Shown: piece by piece, positions 15,477 through 23,101 of the stretch
Numbering within the stretch: position 1 is the first letter of the stretch
Layout: each line of letters opens with the position of its first letter
DNA from: an uncultured Spirochaetia bacterium
GTDB lineage: Bacteria > Spirochaetota > UBA4802 > JAGODF01
DNA length: 25,114 nucleotides
NCBI GenBank assembly: GCA_937967705.1
Contig: CALCJG010000149.1
Span: 1-25,114 of the forward strand
Direction of reading: 5' to 3'
Program-made: the position numbers and the translations under genes
The notes under the pieces: generated by a model
What the model saw: only the letters and a program-made list of their open reading frames with translations
Told to the model about the DNA's origin: nothing
Database searches by the model: none

Positions 15477-16271
15477 ATGAAAGAAGAGTATTGGGTGATC
15501 CGCAGCGGGCGCTACGGAATCGGAATAGACGAGGAAGTGATTGGCACCATGCAGCCGGATCAGCTGCCGGAGGGAATTAAGCTAGAGTATTTTTATAACG
15601 CCAATCCCCGGCATGAAATAACGCTCAAGACCGTTCAGGTGTGCCGCTCTCTGGTGACGGCGGCGGCGTTCCAGGCTTTCGTGGAGGCAACGGGTTTCGA
15701 GACCCTTGCAGAAAAGGAACACTGGGGCTGGGTCTGGGAAAAAGGCTGGACCAAGAGGGAAGGGGTGAGCTGGCGCAATCCCTTCGGGGATGAGGCCGAT
15801 GTGCTTTATCGGGAAAATACCGGACAGCTGCCCGTACTGCAGCTTTGCTGGAACGATGCCGAGGCCTACTGCGACTGGTTGACGCAGACCCGGGACGATC
15901 TCTACCGGCTGCCCACCGAAGGAGAGTGGGAGGTTTTTGCCGAGATGGCCGGGGTCCCGAGCCTGCGAGCGGCCGACTGGACGGAGGAGAGAAAGGAGTA
16001 CTCCCGATCGACGGACATGGTAGAGCAGATGATGCGCACCCTGGAAACCTGCGGGTCAGGGCATCCTGTGGGGCTGCTCTGGGAATGGTGCGAGGACTGG
16101 TTCGATTCATACCCATCAGGGAGGGAGAACAAGGAGTACGGGACCGTGTACAAGGTGCTCCGAGGCGGTTCCCTCCAGAGTCATCCTCTGCAGAGAACCC
16201 GGGAGTACCGCTTCCGGCGCTGTCCCACTGCCCGCAGCCCCTTCTACGGTTTCCGGGTCGTGCGGGTCTGA
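15477..16271 (+). CDS. FGE-sulfatase-fold protein lacking the catalytic cysteines
   Basis: The 264-residue protein has the formylglycine-generating-enzyme/C-type-lectin-like fold: PVLQLCWNDAEAYCDWL, YRLPTEGEWEVFA, LLWEWCEDWFD and the C-terminal VLRGGSLQSHPLQ to FYGFRVVRV. True FGEs carry two active Cys after the RGGS strand (about five residues apart); here that position reads QSHPLQRTREYRFRRCPT, with a single misplaced Cys, so catalysis is unlikely and a ligand-binding or structural role is more plausible. There is no signal peptide, which suggests a cytoplasmic location. It follows the GH18 gene by 34 bp and is closed by a terminator. A second pseudo-FGE domain sits in the kinase at 17977. 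Confidence 0.85.
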   Translation: MKEEYWVIRSGRYGIGIDEEVIGTMQPDQLPEGIKLEYFYNANPRHEITLKTVQVCRSLVTAAAFQAFVEATGFETLAEKEHWGWVWEKGWTKREGVSWRNPFGDEADVLYRENTGQLPVLQLCWNDAEAYCDWLTQTRDDLYRLPTEGEWEVFAEMAGVPSLRAADWTEERKEYSRSTDMVEQMMRTLETCGSGHPVGLLWEWCEDWFDSYPSGRENKEYGTVYKVLRGGSLQSHPLQRTREYRFRRCPTARSPFYGFRVVRV

Positions 16272-16287
16272 CCGGCCCGGGAAAAAG

Positions 16288-16317
16288 AAAAAAGGAGCGG
16301 ATGTCCGCTCCTTTTTT
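16288..16317. terminator. Bidirectional intrinsic terminator
   Basis: A6 (16288-16293), GGAGCGG, loop ATGT, CCGCTCC and T6 (16312-16317) form a near-perfect hairpin with a U-tract in both directions. It lies between the convergent FGE-fold gene (stop 16271) and LPP20-like lipoprotein gene (stop 16342), and should end both transcripts. Confidence 0.93.
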
Positions 16318-16341
16318 GTGCCTGAGGTTTAATGTTTCAGG

Positions 16342-16815
16342 TTATTTCAGCTCCTGAAGCTTCTTTTTTAGCCCCCAGGCCTTGATCTCGTAAATGACCT
16401 CGCAGTTGTCCTCTCCGTCGTAAGTTACTTTGACGGCCTTCCCATCGTCTACATACTTCCCGATCTTCTTCGCCAGGGCCAAACGCTTCGTGCTGTCATA
16501 GGGTTTGGAATAGATCAGAGCGGCGAAGGTGTCCATAGCCCGTGCCTGAGCGAGGAGGACAGCTGTTTTTTGGGAGGACTCACGCCGCTTGTCCTTATCC
16601 GTCAGCCCCTGTTTGGGAACTGCCGCCATCGTAACCCGGTAGGTCTCTTCGTCCAGCCATCCCTCGGTTTTGTAGGTGCTGCCGCTTATGGCGCCTCCAA
16701 TGGCGCCGTAGGGGGACTTGAGATTGCTCCCTTTCTTCTGGCATCCTGATGCGAGGACCAGGGCTGACGCAATCAGGGCGACGGATATGCATATGCAGAA
16801 CAGTCTGTTTTTCAT
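16342..16815 (-). CDS. LPP20-like lipoprotein
   Basis: The ATG at 16815 is preceded by GGAGGG about 8 nt away and starts a clear lipoprotein signal with lipobox LASGC (Cys25); earlier in-frame starts overlap the ankyrin gene and lack a signal. The 157-residue protein resembles LPP20/FlgP-type envelope lipoproteins: GWLDEETYRVTMAAVPK, then a helix RESSQKTAVLLAQARAM with the family's Ala-rich pattern, and strands VKVTYDGEDNCEVIYEIKAWGLKKKL at the C-terminus. Such proteins are often associated with outer-membrane or flagellar assemblies, but no flagellar gene is here. It follows the ankyrin gene by only 20 bp and is surely cotranscribed with it. A bidirectional terminator lies 25 bp downstream. 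The specific role is unknown. Confidence 0.8.
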   Translation of the reverse strand: MKNRLFCICISVALIASALVLASGCQKKGSNLKSPYGAIGGAISGSTYKTEGWLDEETYRVTMAAVPKQGLTDKDKRRESSQKTAVLLAQARAMDTFAALIYSKPYDSTKRLALAKKIGKYVDDGKAVKVTYDGEDNCEVIYEIKAWGLKKKLQELK

Positions 16816-16835
16816 GTTTTTTCCCTCCAGCATGA

Positions 16836-17870
16836 TTACTTGGCGCCGTGCTGCATCAGCAGCCACATGGTCCCGTACTGGCCGTTCGATGCGGCGTTGG
16901 TAAGCGGGGTACGCCCGTATTTATTCTTCTGTTTTACGTCCATCCCCGCGCCGATCAGCTCCAGGATGAAAAAATGGTCGTTGGTGCGGGCGGCATGGAA
17001 GAGGGCGCTTTCATTGAGATTGTTGACGACGGTAATATTGGCACCGGCCCATCGGAGCTTTTGGGCCGCCGCGGTTCTTCCGTTCTTCAGGGCCAGAAGC
17101 AGCGCGGTATCCCCGTCCTTGAAGGTGCGTGTTTCGAGGCTCACCACGCTCCCGGAGCCGCCTTTGAGAAGGAGGTCCATTATTTCCAGGTAGCCGTACC
17201 AGGAAGCGAACATCAGGGGGGTCCAGCCGTAAGTATCCACGGTGTTTTTGTCGGCCCCCAGGTTCAGCAGGGTCCGGACCATCTTGGCGTCATTGTTGAA
17301 GATCGCATATACTAGGGCCGTATTGCTGTAATTCTGGCTGTTTTTCGCGTTGATGTCCGCCCCCTTTTTTTGCAGGTACTGGACCATGGTGACATTCCGC
17401 ATCTTGGCGGCAAAGTTCAGAGGGGTGTAACCGAAACACTTGTCCTCCAGGTTGGCCCCGGCGTCCACGACGGCCATGAAGACCTCGGGATAATTATAGT
17501 TGATGGACAGGTAGAGGGGGGTGTACTGATTGGCATCGGAGGAACGGACATTGGGATCGAATTTTTTCTTGGAGGCGATGATCTCCGCCGCCTCCCGCAT
17601 CCCCTTCTGCATGGCGAGGATGATGACCGGCGTCTTGGTGTCGGGAGTGAGGGCATTGGGATCGGCCCTCTTGGCCCAGCGTTTGGAGGCCTTGAGGTCC
17701 CCGCTGTTCAGGGCATCGATCAGCTTCCTGTTGAAGACCGCGATGTTGCCCTTTTTCCGGATCTTACCCTTGGTCAGGGTGTCCTCGGGGGGATCTTCCG
17801 CGAAGAGTCCCGGACTGAGGGCGGAAAAGGCAAAAAAGAGAAGAAATAGGAGGCGGATTCCTTTTTTCAT
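16836..17870 (-). CDS. Exported ankyrin-repeat protein
   Basis: The 344-residue protein begins with a signal peptide (MKKGIRLLFLLFFAFSALSP, then GLFAED). After a basic linker, about eight ankyrin repeats fill residues 65-344, with typical TPL helices and GAD/GAN turns, such as YTPLYLSINYNYPEVFMAVV, YTPLNFAAKMRNVTMVQYLQ, WTPLMFASWYGYLEIMDLLL and RTPLTNAASNGQYGTMWLLM. Ankyrin stacks bind proteins; periplasmic ankyrin proteins are known in diderms. The ATG at 17870 has AGGAG 7 nt upstream. It is the first gene of a two-gene unit with the LPP20-like lipoprotein. It lies 106 bp downstream of the kinase gene on the same strand, so it may belong to the same regulon. No other domain is present. Confidence 0.9.
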   Translation of the reverse strand: MKKGIRLLFLLFFAFSALSPGLFAEDPPEDTLTKGKIRKKGNIAVFNRKLIDALNSGDLKASKRWAKRADPNALTPDTKTPVIILAMQKGMREAAEIIASKKKFDPNVRSSDANQYTPLYLSINYNYPEVFMAVVDAGANLEDKCFGYTPLNFAAKMRNVTMVQYLQKKGADINAKNSQNYSNTALVYAIFNNDAKMVRTLLNLGADKNTVDTYGWTPLMFASWYGYLEIMDLLLKGGSGSVVSLETRTFKDGDTALLLALKNGRTAAAQKLRWAGANITVVNNLNESALFHAARTNDHFFILELIGAGMDVKQKNKYGRTPLTNAASNGQYGTMWLLMQHGAK

Positions 17871-17891
17871 TTTATTCTCCTGAATCGAGTT

Positions 17892-17919
17892 TTAAGACTG
17901 AACAGATCGGTGGTCTTAA
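17892..17919. repeat. Inverted repeat upstream of the ankyrin gene
   Basis: TTAAGAC (17892-17898) and GTCTTAA (17913-17919) are perfect 7-bp arms with a 14-nt spacer, 22-49 bp upstream of the ankyrin ATG. It could be an operator or a leader hairpin. It lacks a U-tract. Confidence 0.4.
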
Positions 17920-17930
17920 GCACCGGTATA

Positions 17931-17967
17931 AAAGGTCATCGTTCTACTGTACTGCCATAAAGGTCAT
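17931..17967. repeat. 9-bp direct repeat between the kinase and ankyrin genes
   Basis: AAAGGTCAT occurs at 17931-17939 and 17959-17967, a 28-bp period. It is in the only intergenic space where a promoter for the ankyrin-lipoprotein unit could lie, so it may be a regulator-binding site. Confidence 0.3.
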
Positions 17968-17976
17968 TTCTGTTTG

Positions 17977-20352
17977 TCAAAAGATATACCAGATAGCTTT
18001 ATATGCCTGCATGTTGGGAGAATAAAGCGTTACTGACCGATCCTTTATGAGTTTGTCGGGACTGCTGTTCAGTACTTTATATCTCATCTCCGTAGAGACG
18101 CTGGCGCTCTGGACTCTTGACCGGCCGTTCGCAATGGCGTTTTGTTTTGCCTGTTGCGGATCAATATGCAGACCCGTCCCGGAAAAAGTTTCCTTGGCGC
18201 GCCGGGAAACCGTTTTCTTCTTGTCCGATTTGTCTGGTTTTTGATTCTCTCCCTGTTTCAGAGGGGTTTCCGGGGCTTTTGGTTTTTCCGGAGATGGGTT
18301 GCTTTCGGTCACATCTCCTTTTATGCCCGCAAGGGCGATGCGAAAACCCAGATAGGCATTCCCCTTGTCCGCCTTCCCGTAATTACGCGAACTGGAATGG
18401 AGCACACCCAGCGGCGAGCGCCAGGAGGCTCCCCGTATGACCCGCTCCTTGCCCTTTTCCGCTCCCTGAGGGTCGGAGCCGGGGCTCTTTTTGTAGTATT
18501 TGCTGTCGTACCAGTCCCGGCACCATTCCCAGACGTTGCCGATCATGTCATGAAGACCGAAGGCGTTGGACTGGAACTTGCCGATGGGGGAGGCTTCGGG
18601 GTGGCCGTCGCTGCAGTCCACTACGAGGGATTTGTCCTTCTCCCTTTCCAGACGGGACTTGTCCAGGATGTTGGCGTATTTGCAGACCTCCTGTCCCTGC
18701 CCGCCCCAGAAGAATTTACTCCTGGAGCCTGCACGGCAGGCGTATTCCCATTCCGCCTCGGTGGGCAGCCGGGCCTCCACCGAGAACTTTGCGGAGAGCT
18801 TCCGGCAGAATTCCACGGCGTCGTCCCACTTGACCTGCTCCACCGGCAGGGTCTCCCCGGTAAAAAAACTCGGATTAAAGCCCATGATGTCCTTGAACTG
18901 CTTCTGGGTTACCTCGAACTTGCCCATCCAGAAGGGGCTGATCATCACCTCGTGGGCGGGGTATTCGTCGCTTTTTTTCGATTCGTCGGAGCCCATCGTA
19001 AAGGAGCCGGCGGGTATGTAGACCAGGGTCACATCACCCACCCTGACGCTGAACCGGGATTTGGCCAGCTCCGGGTCCAGTGCGCAGGCCCTGCCGTAAT
19101 CCGCCAGCATGTCCTTGTACATTTTCTTCTCGCGATAGCAGTCGCCCCGGGCCTTGAAGGCGCCGCTGTCTTTGGGATTGTCCTTGAGCACCGTTGAGTA
19201 ACCGGCGATGGCCCTGTCCCACAGACCCAGCTGGCAGTAGAGGCCCGCGAGGCGCCGCGAGCTGGAGAAAAGGAAAAGGGCAACGGCAGCCAGGAGGACG
19301 ATGACGGCGCCGACGGAGACTAGCAGGGTTCTGGTCCGGCCGGACAGGGGAGCGCGCTCGGACTTGGGTGTCTTGATCTTCGGTTTGGAGCCCCTTCCAG
19401 TTTCCAGGTCCAGGGATTCCAACAGATCGATGACGGCCCTGGCGCTGGCGGGGCGCTTGTTACGGTCCTTCTGCAGCATGAGATCTACGACGTCGATGAC
19501 CGCCCTGGGAAGGTCGGGTCTGATCTGTTTGAGGGGGGGCGGGGGAGTGTTGACATGCTTGTACATGACCCCGGTCATCTCCCCCTCGAAGGGGATCTTG
19601 CCGGTGAGCATTTCGTAGAGAATGATGCCCAGGGAGTAGAGGTCCGAGCGAGCGTCCAGTTCGCCGCCGGTGCACTGCTCCGGGGACATGTAGAAGACGG
19701 TCCCCACCGTTGTCCCCTCCTTGGTGACCCGGGAACTGGAGAGGGCCTTGGCTATTCCGAAGTCCATGACGTAGACGTGGCCGAACTTGCTGTCGATCAT
19801 GATGTTTTCCGGCTTGAGGTCCCGGTGCATTATGCCCATGCTATGGGCAAATTCCAGCCCCTTGCAGACGTCCCGTACGACCTTTACGGCCTGCTTCACG
19901 GGAAGGTTCTTTTGGTCCTGTATCAGCTCGGCGAGGGTGCGCCCCTCGATGTTCTTCATCGTAAAAAAGGAAAAGCCCCCGATTTCGTCCGCCGCGTAGA
20001 GGGGAACGATGTTGGGGTGCTCGATTTTGGCCAGGGTCTTGATCTCCTGCTTGAAGCGCTCCACGAACTGCTTGTCGTAGGTAAACTCCTTGGGCAGCAC
20101 CTTGAGGGCCACGCTGCGGTCCAGGGAGAGCTCCACCGCCTCGTAGACCACCGCCATGCCGCCGCGGCCGATCTCCCGGGTGATCTCGTATTTTCCCTTG
20201 AGACAGTCCTTCAGCTCCGAAAGCTCGTCCCGTACGAGCTGGTCCACCACGACGGTTTCCGCGCTCCCGGTATCCTTGAGCCGGTTCCCGCAGCTGTAGC
20301 AGAAGGCGGCGTTGTCGTCATTTTCAGCGTTGCATTTGTTGCATACTATCAT
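17977..20352 (-). CDS. Transmembrane Hanks-type Ser/Thr kinase with zinc ribbon, TPR-like and pseudo-FGE domains
   Basis: The 791-residue protein has these parts. Residues 4-21: zinc ribbon with Cys4, Cys7, Cys18 and Cys21. About 55-315: complete kinase domain with glycine loop IGRGGMAVVYE, Lys84, HRDLKPEN (Asp178), DFG (Asp197), a Thr/Ser-rich activation loop and SPE. About 342-362: one transmembrane helix with Arg residues before it. About 370-440: TPR-like helices. About 445-680: FGE-sulfatase fold (YIPAGSFTMGS, RLPTEAEWEYACRAG, GNVWEWCRDWYD). 681-791: Lys/Pro-rich linker plus a terminal domain. All kinase catalytic residues are intact. The FGE part has no Cys in its final RGASWRSPLGVLHSSSRNY strand, so it is probably a binding or sensor domain outside the membrane. 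Divergent FHA-protease and PP2C genes are likely partners. AGGGG precedes the ATG. Confidence 0.93.
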   Translation of the reverse strand: MIVCNKCNAENDDNAAFCYSCGNRLKDTGSAETVVVDQLVRDELSELKDCLKGKYEITREIGRGGMAVVYEAVELSLDRSVALKVLPKEFTYDKQFVERFKQEIKTLAKIEHPNIVPLYAADEIGGFSFFTMKNIEGRTLAELIQDQKNLPVKQAVKVVRDVCKGLEFAHSMGIMHRDLKPENIMIDSKFGHVYVMDFGIAKALSSSRVTKEGTTVGTVFYMSPEQCTGGELDARSDLYSLGIILYEMLTGKIPFEGEMTGVMYKHVNTPPPPLKQIRPDLPRAVIDVVDLMLQKDRNKRPASARAVIDLLESLDLETGRGSKPKIKTPKSERAPLSGRTRTLLVSVGAVIVLLAAVALFLFSSSRRLAGLYCQLGLWDRAIAGYSTVLKDNPKDSGAFKARGDCYREKKMYKDMLADYGRACALDPELAKSRFSVRVGDVTLVYIPAGSFTMGSDESKKSDEYPAHEVMISPFWMGKFEVTQKQFKDIMGFNPSFFTGETLPVEQVKWDDAVEFCRKLSAKFSVEARLPTEAEWEYACRAGSRSKFFWGGQGQEVCKYANILDKSRLEREKDKSLVVDCSDGHPEASPIGKFQSNAFGLHDMIGNVWEWCRDWYDSKYYKKSPGSDPQGAEKGKERVIRGASWRSPLGVLHSSSRNYGKADKGNAYLGFRIALAGIKGDVTESNPSPEKPKAPETPLKQGENQKPDKSDKKKTVSRRAKETFSGTGLHIDPQQAKQNAIANGRSRVQSASVSTEMRYKVLNSSPDKLIKDRSVTLYSPNMQAYKAIWYIF

Positions 20353-20711
20353 GTGGGCCCCTGTTTTTTATGGTATTTCGGATCATATCTGTGATCGCAC
20401 ATGGATGGCGAGAAACCACCCTTCCGCCCATCACCCCCCGATACGAAAGAGCGATTTAGGGTAATGGGCCATTGCCGGAACGTCAAGTAATTTTTTGCTG
20501 TTCATCGCGGGAGAATGGTGAATTCCTCTTGACTTATTTCGAAACCCTGTCTCAAAATTTTATGTTATGCGATCTGCGGAAAAGGTCTCTGTGTCCTTGC
20601 CCGGGAGGAACATGGGGGTGTTCTTCAGCCCCATCTCCGCCAGCGGCAGATCGGTATAAGGAAATTCAACCCGGGGTTCTGCCCCGATGATCGGGAAGGA
20701 GGAAGGATCTG
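20353..20711. other. 359-bp divergent regulatory region between kinase and FHA-protease operon
   Basis: No credible gene was found. On the plus-strand side are two hairpins: ATGGGG (20612-20617) with CCCCAT (20629-20634), and CGGGG (20672-20676) with CCCCG (20682-20686), the second just before the protease gene's ribosome-binding site. TTGACT at about 20529 and TTGACG on the minus strand near 20487 are -35-like, but I see no well-spaced -10 boxes. Both operons must be transcribed outward from here. Confidence 0.5.
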
Positions 20712-22325
20712 ATGAAGATCATGCTTGAAGTGCTCTCCGGCGGCAACGCCGGTTTCAAAAAGGAATTCAGCAAGGACTGCGTTACCCTGGGGCGCGAGTT
20801 CGCACCGGGGGAATCGTCTAACGATGTGCCCTTCAAACATCAGGCGGACACCACCGCATCCCGGGAGCACTGCGAGATCCTGCTGGAGAACGGGGCCTAC
20901 GTTCTTCACGAAAAGGCCGCCAAGAACAAAACCTACGTCAATGACATTCCTGTGACCAGCAGGGAGCTTAAGAGCGGTGATGTCATCCAATGCGGGACCA
21001 ACGGACCCAAGGTGAAGGTCGTGATCCTTCTGGAAACAGAACAGGTCTCTTCCCTGGAGACTTCGGGGAAGGAAAACAAAACACGGGCCGAAACCCCCTC
21101 CGTACCGAAGGAGTCCATAACCGATGCCGGAGTGAAGACCCCGGCCTCCGAAATCAAATCCGAAACAGTGCAGCCTTCCGGGACCGGCGAGGCCCCTAAA
21201 AAGGAACTGGTGGGCAAGAGGACCGTGCTGGGGATGATCGGCCTGGCCAAAGCGGACACGGAGAAGAAGGTCAAGAAGAGAGTCGTCGGTCTGGCGGCAG
21301 CCATCGTCGTCGTGGCTATCAGCGTTGCGGCGCTCTGGGTAAAACATCACTACGACATTAAGCGGCTGGAGGATACCGACAAGGCCATAGCCGAGAGCCT
21401 CAGCAAGACCACCAAGGCGGTGGAGAAAGAGATCGGCTTCCTCAAGGGAAAGGCCCGGCAGAACGATGCAGTGATCCGCTCCTACAGGGCCCAGCTCAAC
21501 GAGATCAAGAAATTTCTACCCCCCATGAGGGACACCATCGCCGGGGCTCGCAAGGCCGTGGTCCGGGTGGTCACCACCTATTCCGTCATACAGCCGGGTA
21601 CCCGCAAGCGGATCATCGTATCCGGCAGTTCCAAGCCCGTCAAGGTGCGCACCCAGGGGAGCGGCTTCTGCTATGACGCCGGGGGGCTCATCATAACCAA
21701 CGCCCATGTGGTGGAGCCCTGGCGCTTCAACAAGGAGCTGGGGGACAAGAAGCTGACCGGCGAGCTCGATTCCATCCTGGTGACCTTTGACGGCACCAAG
21801 GAGGCCCTCAAGGCAACCGTTGTCAAGTCCGACCGCGACAGGGACCTGGCCATCATAAAGGTTTCCCGGAAAGGCTGTCCGGTGCTGGGTATCGAGGAGG
21901 AGTCCCCCAAGGAAGGGGACAACGTGGCGATCCTGGGATTTCCCAGCGTGGTGGATGACGCCGGGATTACGGCCAACTGCATGGTTCTGGGCGGAAAGAT
22001 CAGCCGCATCGACCCGAACGGCCGCATACTCTACGACATGATCACCCACGCCGGCAACTCCGGAGGCCCGGTAATCAACGGCAGCGGCAAGCTCGTGGCG
22101 GTTCACAGCTCGGGGCTTGTCAAGGGAAGCAAGTTTCTCTGCCAGGGTATGGAGCAGATGATGTCCCTGAGCGAGGATGAGGAAAAGACGGTTGTCAGCG
22201 ATCCCCGGGGTACGGTTACCATCCCGGCGCTGGAGTTTGCAAAGGAGTCCGAAGCGCCCCGTCTGGCGGCCAACATCAACTCGGGCATCACCCTGGACGC
22301 CTTTAAAAAATTCATAGGGCGTTAA
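20712..22325 (+). CDS. FHA domain - transmembrane - trypsin-like serine protease
   Basis: The 537-residue protein has an N-terminal FHA domain (about 1-108), which binds phosphothreonine: LGRE at 26-29, SREH at 50-53 and YVND at 75-78 are the usual ligand-contact motifs. A low-complexity linker follows. A Lys/Arg-rich segment then leads into one transmembrane helix (about 190-210), predicting FHA in the cytoplasm and the rest outside. A coiled-coil-like stretch (212-268) precedes a chymotrypsin/HtrA-type protease with triad His332 (ITNAHVV), Asp378 (RDLAII) and Ser450 (HAGNSGGPV). No PDZ domain is present. AAGGA lies just before the ATG. It is the first gene of an operon with PP2C (26-bp gap), divergent from the kinase. 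I infer that kinase phosphorylation controls the protease through its FHA domain. Confidence 0.93.
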   Translation: MKIMLEVLSGGNAGFKKEFSKDCVTLGREFAPGESSNDVPFKHQADTTASREHCEILLENGAYVLHEKAAKNKTYVNDIPVTSRELKSGDVIQCGTNGPKVKVVILLETEQVSSLETSGKENKTRAETPSVPKESITDAGVKTPASEIKSETVQPSGTGEAPKKELVGKRTVLGMIGLAKADTEKKVKKRVVGLAAAIVVVAISVAALWVKHHYDIKRLEDTDKAIAESLSKTTKAVEKEIGFLKGKARQNDAVIRSYRAQLNEIKKFLPPMRDTIAGARKAVVRVVTTYSVIQPGTRKRIIVSGSSKPVKVRTQGSGFCYDAGGLIITNAHVVEPWRFNKELGDKKLTGELDSILVTFDGTKEALKATVVKSDRDRDLAIIKVSRKGCPVLGIEEESPKEGDNVAILGFPSVVDDAGITANCMVLGGKISRIDPNGRILYDMITHAGNSGGPVINGSGKLVAVHSSGLVKGSKFLCQGMEQMMSLSEDEEKTVVSDPRGTVTIPALEFAKESEAPRLAANINSGITLDAFKKFIGR

Positions 22326-22351
22326 CGGACGGCCGGGAATGAGGAGCGAAT

Positions 22352-23089
22352 ATGAGATTTGACGCGGCGGGAAAAACGGACGTGGGCCGGGTCCGGGAGA
22401 TCAACGAGGACAGTTTCGGGATGGACGCTGAGCGCGGGATCTTCCTCGTGGCCGACGGAATGGGCGGTCATCAGGCTGGGGAGATCGCGAGCCGGCTCCT
22501 CGTCGAGAAGGCGCTGGAGCGCTATGCGGCGGGTTTCAACCCCCGGCTGAAGGAAAAGGAAATCAGAGATCTGCTGGCCGAGGGGATCAGGAAGGCCAAC
22601 AGGGCGATTGTCGATCTTGCCGAAACCGACCGGGCCAAGCGGGGGATGGGCAGTACGGTGGTGGCCCTCCTCTTCGATGAAAAACGGTATTACATCGGAT
22701 GGGTGGGGGACAGCCGGGTCTATCTTATGCGGAAGGGTGAGCTGAAGCGCCTCACGAAGGATCACTCCCGGGTTCAGGCGCTGGTGGACGCCGGGGTGAT
22801 CACCGCAGCCGAGGCCCTGAAGCATCCCAACCGTAATGAGATCACCCGGGCCGTGGGAGTGCGTCCCGAGGTGGAGGTGGATGTCGTTTCGGACAAGGCC
22901 CGGGAGGGGGATGTCTTCCTCCTCTGCACCGATGGCGTCTTCGGGGACATGGCGGACGAGGAGTTTCGCGGAAATATCTCCTCCGGAGATCAGGCTGGGG
23001 AGATGGCATCCGCCCTCATAACGAGGGCCAACGAACGGGGCGGAGAGGACAACGCGACTGTCATTGTCGTCAGAATAACAGATATATAG
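22352..23089 (+). CDS. PP2C-family Ser/Thr protein phosphatase
   Basis: This soluble, metal-dependent phosphatase of 245 residues is a minimal bacterial Stp/PrpC-type enzyme. All metal-binding motifs are present: NEDSFG (Asp20), VADGMGGH (Asp35, Gly36), WVGDSRVYL, LCTDGVFG (Asp194) and GGEDNAT (Asp233). No membrane segment or extra domain is present, so it acts in the cytoplasm, most likely removing phosphates placed by the kinase at 17977 on the kinase itself and on the FHA-protease. GGAG precedes the ATG closely. It sits between the protease gene (26 bp) and the TPR gene (12 bp), clearly in one operon. A role against the STAS protein at 7623 is conceivable but less likely given the distance and the minimal Stp-like form. 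Confidence 0.95.
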   Translation: MRFDAAGKTDVGRVREINEDSFGMDAERGIFLVADGMGGHQAGEIASRLLVEKALERYAAGFNPRLKEKEIRDLLAEGIRKANRAIVDLAETDRAKRGMGSTVVALLFDEKRYYIGWVGDSRVYLMRKGELKRLTKDHSRVQALVDAGVITAAEALKHPNRNEITRAVGVRPEVEVDVVSDKAREGDVFLLCTDGVFGDMADEEFRGNISSGDQAGEMASALITRANERGGEDNATVIVVRITDI

Positions 23090-23101
23090 GGGAGGATTGT
23101 C

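Noticed and set aside
15477..20352. Diversity-generating retroelement with FGE-fold variable proteins
   Set aside because: FGE/lectin-like folds are common variable targets, but no reverse transcriptase gene, template repeat or adenine-biased variable region is seen here.
20472..20690. A 72-codon frame in the kinase/protease intergenic region
   Set aside because: It starts with TTG, lacks a ribosome-binding site, and its product is Cys/Pro-rich low-complexity without similarity that I recognise.
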